From the NCBI RefSeq assembly GCF_003171515.1, contig NC_089399.1, forward strand, positions 4,030,001-4,094,000: a stretch of DNA of 64,000 bases. The letters run 5' to 3'. This DNA comes from Pyrenophora tritici-repentis. Its lineage: Eukaryota > Ascomycota > Dothideomycetes > Pleosporales > Pleosporaceae. The notes under the pieces were generated by a model. It had not been told where the DNA came from and made no database searches. It worked only from the letters and a program-made list of their open reading frames with translations. The translations under genes were made by a program, and so were the position numbers. Of the stretch, positions 45,282 to 56,200 are shown in pieces. Position 1 is the first letter of the stretch. Every line of letters starts with the position of its first letter.

Positions 45282-45648
45282 TGTCAGATATGAGGTAGAT
45301 TTTGGGTGGAAGGCAACGGAGTTGGAGATGTCAGATAGCAGGCGTGTCGAGCCGAAAGTGCCGACACCGCTAGCTAATAACGGGTTAGCGTCTTAGCAGA
45401 ACAAAACTCTCAGCGCGCACCTTAGAACAGAGACAACAACAAATAAATCATAAACATCCATCACTTTTGTGCAATATCTTATCTAATCTGACAGGAGATC
45501 ATCACGTTACGTAGACCCCCTAGTCCCAAGAGGGACTAGGACAGGGCGACCTTCCGTCTCATCCCTCACGAGACTGCACCACACACGACAATACACACGT
45601 TGAACCAAAAATCATCATCACTCTCATCAGAACCCATATTATCTGACA
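45282..45648 (+). mobile_element. LTR-like repeat B, copy 1, with nested repeat A
   Basis: Starts TGTCAGATATGAGG and ends TTATCTGACA; flanked by ACACT (45277-45281, 45649-45653). Without the nested element it is 197 bp and matches the reverse complement of 47885-48079 and 46453-46627. TG..CA ends and 5-bp duplications fit solo LTRs. Confidence 0.85.
45329..45493 (+). mobile_element. LTR-like repeat A, copy 1
   Basis: 165 bp, TGTCAGATAGCAGGCG to TAATCTGACA, flanked by GGAGA (45324-45328, 45494-45498). It is inserted inside repeat B copy 1. Confidence 0.9.
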
Positions 45649-45697
45649 ACACTAGGTGCTCCTGTAAGCACCCGGCATCTGTTGATTAGCTAAGAGC

Positions 45698-45858
45698 AGA
45701 CTCCGCAACAATCAATTAAGTGGGTCCAGAGAGGCCATATTTGATTTGATTGATTACCTATTTAGGCCTAGTAATTACCCGTAGAGGTTTAACCCCTACC
45801 TACATAGGTAAGTGGGTCTTTATAAGAGGCATATTTGATTTGTTTGTTGCGGACTGTG
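45698..45858 (+). mobile_element. 161-bp hAT-type MITE related to the 128-bp family
   Basis: Left end CAGACTCCGCAACAATCAAT, the same first 20 bases as the 128-bp MITE; right end (inverted) CACAGTCCGCAACAAACAAA. Flanked by the 8-bp duplication GCTAAGAG (45690-45697, 45859-45866). The interior differs from the 128-bp element. Confidence 0.85.
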
Positions 45859-46128
45859 GCTAAGAGCAGCTAAGACCCCGCGCTAAGCGCACAGGCCCCG
45901 CTTATATCTGCTCACCGCAACTTGAACCTGTTCTTGTGTCAGATTGAGGCGAGGTTTTGCTCCATGATCGAGCCGATGGTGGTTGGGGAAGGACATGAGA
46001 CCCCCAAACCAGGGCTAGCGCCGGGACTTAGCACTGCCAAGCCCGAGGCGAGGCCACCTCCCACAGACAGAGCCGTAGACAGAGACAGACAATAGACACT
46101 TGATCCCATCCATAAAAATCTGACATCT

Positions 46129-46343
46129 TGTCAGATATTCACTCTCATCTGGAATACTGATGAAATAGGTAATGATGGTGATGATTTTGATGATTGATTG
46201 TGTCTTGGTTCTGTCTACGGTTGTGGGCACACCTAGGGGGTGCCAAGCCTTTCTGTGATCCGATTGGCTCTCACGGATGCCGGGTCGCGTTAGTCTAACC
46301 CAGCGTCTGTACGCTCTCATCTTCAACAGTGCTTGTATCTACA
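46129..46343 (-). mobile_element. LTR-like repeat C, copy 2 (damaged end)
   Basis: 215 bp matching the reverse complement of 63583-63799. The far end reads TATCTACA instead of TATCTGACA and no target duplication is seen. The 80 bp after it end in CTCTCGTGACA, like the end of the gypsy LTR at 60301. Confidence 0.75.
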
Positions 46344-46452
46344 CTAGATAGTAACTACGATCAATAAAGAACTGTAAAGACTATCTTCTGTCTGTGTTCG
46401 ACTGCGACGTAGTCTCTCGTGACAGCTAATAATTATCGTAGAGATGTCTAGT

Positions 46453-46627
46453 TGTCAGATAACAGGGGTTCTGATGAAAAAATGATGATGATTGTTGTGT
46501 GTTGCAGTCCTGCGAGGGATGAGGCGGAAGTCTGCCCTGTCCTAGTCCTTCTTGGGACTAGGGGGTCTATGGAACGTGCTATCTTCAACTCCGCTCCCTT
46601 CTACCAAATACTACCTCATATCTGACA
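46453..46627 (-). mobile_element. LTR-like repeat B, copy 2
   Basis: 175 bp, TGTCAGATAACAGG to ATATCTGACA, flanked by CTAGT (46448-46452, 46628-46632). Opposite orientation to copy 1. Confidence 0.85.
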
Positions 46628-46750
46628 CTAGTATTTAATTGCACTGTAGGCAGAGTATCGGTATTAGGTTGTGCGTAGTGGGGATTGATTGTTGTAAAAT
46701 AGCTACGGTGGTAACGTTAGCTTGAAATGGTAACAATACCCATGTATTTT

Positions 46751-46914
46751 TGTCAGATAGCAGGCGTGTCGAGCCGAAAGTGCCGACACCGCTAGCTAAT
46801 AACGGGTTAGCGTCTTAGCAGAACAAAACTCTCAGCGCGTACCTTAGAATAGACACAAGAACAATCAATCATGAACATCCATCACTTTTGTGCAATATCT
46901 TATCTAATCTGACA
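46751..46914 (+). mobile_element. LTR-like repeat A, copy 2
   Basis: 164 bp, about 95 percent like 45329-45493 by eye. There is no target duplication: the left flank is ATTTT, and the right flank GGTAT is already hAT1 sequence. The two may have been joined by later deletion. Confidence 0.8.
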
Positions 46915-47195
46915 GGTATACAGCCAACAACTACCTCAGCTTCTGGGCTAGCGCGCACACTATCAGAGGAAGAAATCTCAAAAGTATAGGAGCATTTATC
47001 TCAGTTCGACGTCAGGTAACTCAGTTCAGTCAGTCCAGTCAGTCCGCAGGCCGCGGCGACGTCAGTTCAGTCAGTCAGTTTTAGTTTAATTGAAAAGTCT
47101 TGGCAGTCAGTCCAGTCCAGTTCAGTGACCTCAGGACGTCAGTTCAGTCAGTCCAGAGAGCTCCGGACTGACTGAACTGACTGATAGCAACTCTG
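46915..47195 (+). mobile_element. 281-bp hAT1 end fragment
   Basis: Matches the reverse complement of 30996-31273: the last codons of the hAT1 transposase, the subterminal repeats and the terminal GATAGCAACTCTG. One difference changes a CAG codon to TAG (AAAGTATAG), as RIP would. Confidence 0.85.
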
Positions 47196-47328
47196 GGTGC
47201 GCGTTAGGGTAGTTCGGCGCATTGACTGAATCCACGCATTAAGCGTATAGACACGGTAGCTACGGAGAAAATGTGGCTGAAACCGAATAGGATAAAACTG
47301 ATTAATCAAATCGAACCCAGGCATAGCC

Positions 47329-47430
47329 GACAGAACCGACAGAACCGACAGAACCGACAGAACCGACAGAACCGACAGAACCGACAGAACCGACATAACC
47401 GACAGAACCGACAGAACCGACAGAACCGAC
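47329..47430 (+). repeat. 9-bp minisatellite GACAGAACC, about 11 units
   Basis: Tandem GACAGAACC units, one variant GACATAACC. The unit has the same length and the same fixed positions (GAC--A-CC) as the minisatellite at 45103. Confidence 0.9.
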
Positions 47431-47884
47431 AGCACTGACTACAGGAACTAGAAGTACATTGAATTTTTCTTAGTAATGAGATATATATAACTAGCTAAGC
47501 TGACACGATACTCACTTTTAGATAACGTGGTTTAACAGCTAGCCACCAAAGCCATTCAGTTTACAAAACAAGCGCAGATCCTTGGGCACGTTGGGATCGC
47601 AGACGCGTAGACGACAGCCGAGCGCTAGGGGGAGACTGTAGGTATCTGTTACGAACCTAAGGAGGGGACACAGCACAAGATATGAAGGGCAGAAGGATGA
47701 AGGCCTTGTCAGAACCTCTTTCCAGGCGAAGGCGTACAAGGAGTACAAGGACCAATGACGTAAGCCTGCCCCGCATCCCACAAAGCTTGGCGGAACGCCA
47801 CCATGGGACATGTCACGTGTGTCCCAAGGAATCCCACGATGTACCGCGATGTCCCACGCATGGGACAGTGTAGGACAACGTAGG
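47431..47884. other. no gene; GTCCCA/TGGGAC-rich stretch
   Basis: From about 47790 to 47870 repeated TGGGAC and GTCCCA motifs occur in both orientations. GGAC words continue on the far side of repeat B copy 3. No coding region is supported. Confidence 0.4.
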
Positions 47885-48079
47885 TGTCAGATAACAGGGT
47901 TCTGATGGGAATCATAATAATTGTGGTTGAACGTGTGTATTGTGGTGTGTGGTGCAGTCTCGTGAGGGATGAGACGGAAGGTCGCCCTGTCTTAGTCCCT
48001 CTTGGGACTAGGGGGTCTACGTAACGTGATGATCTCCAACTCCGTTGCCTTCCACCCAAAATCTACCTCATATCTGACA
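47885..48079 (-). mobile_element. LTR-like repeat B, copy 3
   Basis: 195 bp, TGTCAGATAACAGG to ATATCTGACA, flanked by GTAGG (47880-47884, 48080-48084). Uninterrupted version of copy 1. Confidence 0.9.
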
Positions 48080-48112
48080 GTAGGACGTATAGGACATAGG
48101 ACATTCATTAGT

Positions 48113-48181
48113 ATATAACAGTAGACAATGAGCCCTTACGGTTCATTGTGTTCAACTTCGAAATCTAAGGATTAGTACTTG
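48113..48181 (+). repeat. 71-bp dispersed repeat, copy 2
   Basis: Shared with 37955-38025; after GTACTTG the two sequences diverge. Confidence 0.7.
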
Positions 48182-48822
48182 TCACAGCACCAACTCGGCG
48201 CTCTGTAGGTCACGTGCCCCCATCCCTATCTTGGCCTAGCGCCTGCTACCCTACGGTACGTATCCTCCCCGTGCTCTTGTACATAGACCTTTACACTACA
48301 ACTACGTTCTTACCTTGCGACTACTGTTTGGCCCCGTGATAGTGACAGTGGCCTCTACGCCCCATCGTGCCCCCTCGCACAAGACAGGAAGGCCTAGCGT
48401 ACCTCGCGCAATTAACAGACCAGCCACAAGAGTTCGAGACCTTCGTGAAGGTAACGAACTCCTTCCATGACGAGTGATTTCTATCTTTGAATTTCACTAA
48501 GACCCGCTGAATTCCTTGGCATTGTTCAGTGTAGGATTCGCGGCAAAACGCCGCATAGATGCCACAACCCACACGCTCTCTTTCAAACCTTTTATTATAT
48601 CTCAAATTGCCTCTTGTTACTTTTTCGTTTCTCTCTCTAAAAAGCAGTTACTGTACTGCATCGATCAAAGGCGCAAGCCACGAAATACTAGAATATTGTA
48701 GGAAAACGGCTTCAAATGGCGGGAGTCCTTTTCACGAACATGTATATAGGCAGGACATCACTCCCCTTAGATACAAAACACCTAGGAATAGGTTCCACGA
48801 GGCAAGTGCGATAACACTATAA
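48182..48822. other. no supported gene; upstream of copia-1
   Basis: Short frames only. If copia-1 ever had a 5' LTR it is not recognisable here: nothing matches the LTR at 52962-53179. Confidence 0.4.
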
Positions 48823-51800
48823 GACCACGGCGGGACCCGCCCGAATACCCTATGGGAGGTTACAGATAGGGCGTTAAACCACAATCAACATCAACATCAA
48901 CTCGGAACTTTCGCAACGTTGGGCATCGACCAAAATTCAGACACAAGAGTAGCGAACACAGAGAGGAACAGCGACAACAAAGACAGAAGAATTGAGTGCA
49001 AGTGCGGTCTTAAGCATCGATTCAAGGACTGTTGGTACCTTGGAGGGAAGGGCAAACCTCAAGGCTGGGTGCCAAAGCCTGAGATCCAGGAAAAGTTTGG
49101 CAAATTGATGGAGAGCCAGTCACCAATCGGACGGGCTATCAAGGCGACTCTGAAGGCTAACACAGGCACAACAGCCTTAACAGCAGTTTCGACACTGCGT
49201 CAGTTTGACGACCAGAGTCCAACCATAGGGAACATTAGCAGTCATGTACTACAGCTCACCATGAGCACGGACTGCACAAACAAGCAGACAATCAAGCCAA
49301 GTCTGATCAACCGATGGATCCTCGATCCAGGATCGAACACTCATGTGACCAACACCAGAGCGTACGGCTGGAAGAAGCGAGCCGACGGCACAGGTGAAGT
49401 GGTCAAAGCGGGTAACCAAGAGCTGGCGATACGAGAGTGGGGAGATGTAATTCTGCTTATCAACACGCCCACGGGCACGGAGCAGATTGAACTTACCTAC
49501 GTGGCGTACGTACCAGGCTTCCTCACGAACGTCGTCGGTCTTTCTCGATGTCGATCAATCGGCATACACTTCGACTCAGGCCGAGACTGTCTATACCAGC
49601 GGAGATGGAACAACGTTATAAGCAAGCTTCAATACGTGGGAGGTCATTGGCTGATAGACGCTGACGGCATGGAGAGACCAGACGCTGGCCCTCTGCTTGC
49701 AGCCTCGACTCACGCCTACAAGAAGCCTTCGCACGAGCCTCGGAAGCCGCTACGGCTTACACTGGAAGAAGCTCATGTTATGTGGGGCCACGCAGGCCGA
49801 CAGGCGATCGGCCATCTGCCAGGAAGCGTAGACGGACTAGAACTGGTGGACGGCGAACAAGCGCCGAAGTGGAAGGACTGTGACACCTGTATACAGTCAA
49901 AACTAACGCAGCTTGTCAGCCGGAGGCTACCGCGAGAACCAGCTACTCGACCATTTCAGCGTACTAGCATCGACTTAATACAGCTATTGGAGCGAGGCGA
50001 GCGTTGCTACAATGGTGACCAGTACCTGTTTCACATGGTTGATCAAGATTCGAAGTGGCATGAAGGAAGCTGCATGCCAGACAAGACGAAGGCAACTCTG
50101 ACACGAGTCTTCAAGCGATTGCTGGCTAAGATTGAACGCCAATATAACAGCCAAGTCATTGTTATTCGGCTTGACATGGAGGCTGGATACGTCGAGCTCC
50201 TCGAGATATGCAAAAATCTTGGTATTGCACTGGAGCCGCGAGCCACAGAAGCACAGAACGGAGGCATCGAGCGCGCAGGGAAGTCGATTGTTATCCGAGC
50301 AAGGGCTGTCCGCCTGCACGCGGGCTTACCTGAGGAGTACGCCAACGAGTGTGCTATGACAGCTATATATCTGCTCAACCGTACGCCAGTCGAAGCAATT
50401 AACTGGAGCTGTCCGTACACCAAAGTCAAGGGAGTCAAGCCATCTGTTGCTCACCTTGAGGTAATCGGAGCGAGAGCATACGTGCTCAACGAGAAGCTAC
50501 TACGCGGAGCCAAGCTGGAGTCGAGAGCATTGATCGGCCACCTGGTAGGCTTCGACTCTACCAACATATTTCGGATCTGGTTGCCGACAATCGGACGAGT
50601 TATACGAACCCGAGACGTTGTTTTTTTGAGAGACAAGCTCTGTGACGGCCAAGGCCAGTACGCAGAGAAGAGCTATATTCGGGAGGTAGCTGAAGTGCTT
50701 GACATCGAGAATACGCCTGACTACAGCAACATATTAACAGATCAACTATCTTCGCCCGAAGATGTGAATGTACAACAAGATGCACACCGAAGTGAGAACG
50801 ATATGGAGGACGAGATAGAGGACCCGATCAGCGATACGATTCATGTTCAACCACGACGGCGAACCAACCAGCAAGACGACAGTCAGCAACAAGAGACGAT
50901 GAGGCATCTCAGAACTCCAGAGGCGACGTCAGAATCACAGGAAGTGAGCCAACTCACAGATCAAGAGATGGACGACACTGGCTGGGAACGAGGATACGCT
51001 CTAGCACCGGAAGGAGAAGCGTTGAATCGAACATCCAACAATGCGAGACGACGAGAAGAGATCAGTAGCCAGGTATCAGAGCAATTCATATTGAAGGGCA
51101 AACGGAGTCGGAAGCCGGTCAACCTCGGCACGTACCTAGCGACGTTTGCAACCTGTATCAACCCAACAGCACCAGCAAAGCTATTCAACGAAGCGCCAAA
51201 GATCCGATTCCATCGCGACCAGCTGCCGGCTGTACCAAAGAGGTGGAAAGATTTGGACCATCATCCATTTGGAGCAGAGTTCAGGGAGGCAAGCCGCAAA
51301 GAGATTGATGGCTTCACCCAGCGAAGCTGCTTCGGAAAAACTGCGAGAGCCTCTGAGATTGTAGACGCCGAAATACTACCGCTTATGTGGGTATTCACGT
51401 ACAAGTTCGACGAGGATGGATATCTCTACAAGTTCAAGGCAAGACTGGTAGTAAGGGGAGATCTACAGCAAGACTACGGCGATACATATGCAGCTACATT
51501 AGCCGCAAAGATATTCCGATGTTTGATCGCCCTGTCAGCAGCTTTCGACCTTGAGCTGTACCAGTACGACGTCCTGAACGCCTTTCTTAACGCCGAACTC
51601 GATCGACTTACCTACGTACGATGTCCAGAAGGATATGAGAGCGAGCTTGGTCAACTTCTTGAGCTCAAACGAGCTCTGTATGGCCTTTGAGATGCACCGC
51701 GACTATGGTACAAGCACCTTACTGCTACGCTTGAGAAGCTAGGCCTTCAGCAGGTGCCAGGAGTGCCCTGTCTGTTCAGCAATGATTCCTTGATTGTCTT

Positions 51801-52887
51801 CTTCTTTGTGGACGATATAGTCGTGGCTGTGGCTTCCAAGAATAAGGACGTCTACCGCCAATTCGATCAACAGCTGCGAGCTGCATACGACGTGCGATTC
51901 CTGGGAGAATTGAAATGGTTTCTCGGCATACGCGTTATCCGAGACCGCAGCCAGAAAAAGATCTGGCTAATGCAAGACAGCTTCATTGACAAAGTGGCTG
52001 CCAAATACAACATTACTCAAAGAAGTACAACATATCCAGCAGTGCCACTGGCAGATGGCAATATCGGCCTAAGCACAGAGGAACCAGACAATAAGCGCAC
52101 GAAGCTGTACCAGGAACTGGTTGGATCACTAGCCTACATCGCGACATACACTCGACCTGACGTCGCGCAAGCCCACTCAGAATTATCACGATATCTGCAG
52201 AATCCAGGCCAAAAGCATGTCAGCGCGGCATACCATGTGTGGAAGTACTTGATCGGCCAGAAGCGTTTGGCAATTGGTGCTCATGGAGATCAGAGCAGTC
52301 GCACGATATATACAGGCTCAAGCCTGGGGGGTGCTGGAACAGAGCCACTGTTCTATGGTGCCTCTGATGCAGCCTTTGCCGACGACCTGCCGACAAGGCG
52401 CAGCTCTCAGGGATATCTATTCATGCTGTACGGCATGCCTATTGACTGGAAGGCGACACTCCAACGTTCAGTCACGAAATCAACTACAGAGGCGGAGCTG
52501 CTAGCTCTGTCGACAGCAGCTAGCGAGCTACAGGCATGGAATCGACTGTTCAAGCACATCAGGTTTGACCTCGAGATGATACCAACTATCTATTGCGACA
52601 ACCTACAGACAGTGGGAGTTGTCACTAAGGACGAAGACAAGCTGTTCACCAGACTGCGTCATGTGGACGTTCACCAACATTGGCTAAGGCAGGAGGTAGC
52701 TGATGGACGTATATCAGTCCAATGGAAGCCCACTAACCTTATGCCTGCCGACGGACTCACCAAGATGCTTGTACGCCAGAAGCATGTCGAGTTTCTGAAA
52801 CAACTTGGTCTGAGGGACGTCAATGAATACCTGCCAAACGCCGGACAAGACAGCCCTGATCTGGAGAGCTTAACCCACTGGTATTAG
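48823..52887 (+). pseudogene. copia-1 polyprotein with one in-frame TGA
   Basis: The frame is open from 48823 to 52887 except a TGA at 51688-51690. Visible in order: gag-type zinc knuckle (CKCGLKHRFKDC), protease WILDPGSNTHVTN, GAG-pre-integrase HVMWGHAG..CDTCIQSK, integrase core (STIDL-type RTSIDLIQL; RLDMEAGYV; TEAQNGGIERAGKSI), RT (KARLVVRGDLQQDYGDTYA; YDVLNAFLNAELD; FFVDDIVV as the YVDD box) and RNase H (GASDAAFADDLPTRRSSQGY; ATLQRSVTKSTTEAEL; ADGLTKML). The stop replaces Arg in the conserved ALYGL-R-xAPRLW block of RT, so a single C to T change explains it. There is no frameshift, so this is a young copy. Confidence 0.85.
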
Positions 52888-52961
52888 GTAGAGGTCAAGA
52901 CACGACTACTCTTCAACATGATATGGAGCATCAGCTTTGGGTGACACCGCATCTGAGGGGG

Positions 52962-53179
52962 TGTGTGACGGTTCATGGGGTAAGGACATCCTAGGTGCCA
53001 CGTGTTGGCGAGATGGTTCTTCCTCTTACTGATAAGCACCTTCTACACCTATCCATGTCACAGATACGTCATGTAAACAGACTAGTATGATGGCCCCATA
53101 AAAGGCCATCACCACAGCAGAACAGAACAAGACATCAGGAAATGCATAGCAACTTTCTCTCACTGCTTGTACTGTTACA
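52962..53179 (+). mobile_element. copia-1 3' LTR
   Basis: TGTGTGACGG directly after a GAGGGGG purine tract, to CTGTTACA; about 218 bp with CCATAAAAGG as a promoter-like box. No partner LTR is in the window, so the right border is tentative. Confidence 0.55.
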
Positions 53180-53230
53180 AAACGTTCTGAGGCGTACCAG
53201 CGTCAGCAGAACGCACACCTAGCAGCCCCT

Positions 53231-56200
53231 ATGGACAGACAAGCGCAGCAGCCACTGCAACAGACGCAACCACTGCAACCGCTACAGCCGCAGCTACAGC
53301 CGCAGCCACAACGTCCGTCACAGGGCGAGCAACAAGGCGATCAACAGGGCGAGCAGTATGGAGTGAGACAAGGCGTTCGAAGCCACTCGCAATACCAAGA
53401 ACTACAACGACCACTCTACGTGAGCAATACCCTTGATGGACAACAGCCACGACGACAAAGAGAGCAGACTACGCAGCCACAGCACTGGCACCCGCAGACG
53501 CAAACACGACCGCCGGCGACCGCGTACCGCGAGGTGACACCTTTCCCTCAGCAACCTACAAACCGAGTACCTGACAGACCCCTTGGCCTACCACATGACC
53601 CGTACAAGACGCTACCGCCGCGATGGTCCCGCAACGATCGACTCGACGCCAATATGATCACACAGTTCTCTAAGCTATGGGACAATAGCAACAAGTATAC
53701 AGGGAATGCGTACGATCTCCTAGACGATACGATCAAGATCTTCTTCAGCATCTGCTGGCAGGTAGATATCCAAGAAGAGCAGTTTCACGCAGTGTTTCCC
53801 CGTATCCTTACCGGGCGGGCAGAGACGTTCTACATACAGGTTGTAGAGAGAGATGACAGCTTTGCTGATGCGTACATGGCAATCAAAAACCACTTCGACC
53901 ATGACGTCCATCACCAGCACTACTACACAGACTGGACGACTACAACCTTCGCTCGCACCCGCACAGAGAACCCCGACAAGGGACTACACGAGGTTCTGCA
54001 GATCCTGCTTGACAAGCTGCAACTATGCCAGCGTGCCCTTGGCAAGAACTTTGAGGGCGAGGATGCCCTACGTACCACTGTCATCAATGCCTGCCGAGGA
54101 GTACCAGAGCTTGAGATGGCACTGTTCAAACCAGCCACAATCTGTGAAGGACTCTTCTCAGACCTACGTTCTGCAGTTGAGACACACCTTGCACGGCAAC
54201 ACACTGCCCAGATGGTCACAGAGGACCAATACTACTTAGATCGCCGATACAACGGCAATGGAAGAATCCGAGGGGGATCTCGAGGTGGAGGAGGATTCAG
54301 AGGCGGATCCAGAGGAGCATATCGAGGAGGCGAGCAGCGCGACGACAACGGAAGAGGATTCAAACCACGCTGGAGGAAGAAATGCTTTGTTTGCCAGAAG
54401 GAAGGATGCTGGTCTACCAATCACACAGACGAAGAGCGCAAGGCTGCCCGTACACAGTTCTTCTCTACGCTATACTTTACAGGTACACAGCCCCCTAAGG
54501 ACTTCTCCGTACATCTTGCAGAATACGAAGGGATTGAGCACACTAGCCAGTACAATCAGAGAGGCTGGAGAGAGGAGGATGACTGCGAGGATGACGACGA
54601 TGACGGCGACACTGGCGATCGGCAATACTTTGAACACCAGTTCTTTACGGAGCAATGCCTTGCAGATTAGGCGTTCTTGCACCACATCTCTGGCGACGAC
54701 GTATACCGCTAAGACGCGCCATCAGCGCCAGCGTCACAGTTCCTGCTTGAAGACCGCTACACAAGATCTGTGTACCAAGGGATCCTACCGGATACAGGCG
54801 CTGCCAACGTATCCACAGTCGGCAAGGAGCAGTACCTTGCACTCACAAGGGAAGATCCCACAGTTAGGATGGATACGTCTACAGCAGGAAAGGCATCTAT
54901 CAAATTCGGCAAGGGCGAGGCTACATCATCTATTGGCACTGCACAGGTCTCTACAGACATTGGGACGATCAACTTTGAGGTGCTTGACGCACCTACACCA
55001 TTCTTATTGTGCCTTGCAGACATGGACAGGTTAAAGGTCTACTTTAACAACACCACAGATGAGCTAGTCCAGGGTGACGTACACATCCCTGTAATTCGCA
55101 AATGGGGACATCCTTGGTTCCATCTAAACAAGAGAGAGAGAGCAACTGTGTTCCTAACAGAGACAGAGTTGCGACGGCTCCATCGAAGATTTGGACACCC
55201 AGCTGTCACGCGACTTATTAAGCTCTTAAAGGATGCTGGCCATAACGACTTCGAAGAAAGAACCCTAGAAGAAGTCACTAAGTTCTGCCACCACTGCCAG
55301 CTCCACAGCTCCGCGCCGCGCCGATTTAAATTCACTCTCAAGGATGATCACCACTTCAACTATGAGATCCTAGTGGACGTGATGTACTTGAGTAACAAAC
55401 CTGTACTGCATGTGGTCGATTCCTCAACAGCGTTTCAAGGCGCGAGGTTCCTCAGCGCTATCTCAGCTAAAGAAACATGGCAAGCACTGCGGATACTATG
55501 GATCGACACCTACCAGGGACCACCCGACATCATCACGCATGATGCAGGTACTAACTTCGCGAGCGCAGAGTTCCGCGCAGAAGCAAAGATCATGGGAGTC
55601 ACATGCAAGCAAGTACCTACGGAGGCGCACTGGTCTATCGGCAAAACTGAGAGGTACCATGCCCCTCTACGCCGGGCATGGGACATACTTCATGCAGAAC
55701 TCACTGACACTATGTCCGACGACGCGATTCTCCAGATGGCTCTGAAGGCTGTTAACGATACTGCTGGCCCTGATGGACTAGTCCCGACGCTACTAGTCTT
55801 TGGAGCGTACCCACGAATGACTGCAGAGTCACCGCCATCACCATCAATGGTCAAACGCAGCGAGGCTATTCAAAAGGCGACGAAAGCCCTGCGCAAACTC
55901 ACTGCAGAGCGCCAAGTTGCAGACGCCTTGAACACCCGCAATGGACCAGCCACTGCAGACATGCTCGCGCTCCCACTCCAGAGCGAAGTCTTAGTATGGA
56001 GAGAGAGTGATGGCTGGAATGGCCCGTACAAGATCGCCAGTACAGATGGCCACAACATCACTGTCGACATGGTTAATGGTCCAGCGACATTCAGATCAAC
56101 TGTCGTTAAGCCATACTACAGACCAGACCACCTGTGGAGCGACCCTGATACGCCACACGCGCCGAATGAGCCGAATGAGCCGCACGAGCCGATAGCAGTA

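Larger units (their letters stand above)
48823..53179 (+). mobile_element. copia-1, 5'-truncated Ty1/copia retrotransposon
   Basis: Polyprotein frame, then the purine tract CTGAGGGGG, then a 3' LTR. The 5' LTR and most of gag are missing. Domain order protease, integrase, RT, RNase H is the copia order. Confidence 0.85.

Noticed and set aside
46343..46422. Separate gypsy solo LTR
   Set aside because: Only the last bases (CTCTCGTGACA) resemble the gypsy LTR end; no start and no target duplication found.
45103..47430. CRISPR-like arrays
   Set aside because: Tandem 9-bp units without spacers; CRISPR is not expected in a fungus.
53231..54670. Independent host gene with RGG box and zinc knuckle
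   Set aside because: It shares its frame with the downstream copia pol and has the gag zinc knuckle, so it is the copia-2 gag.
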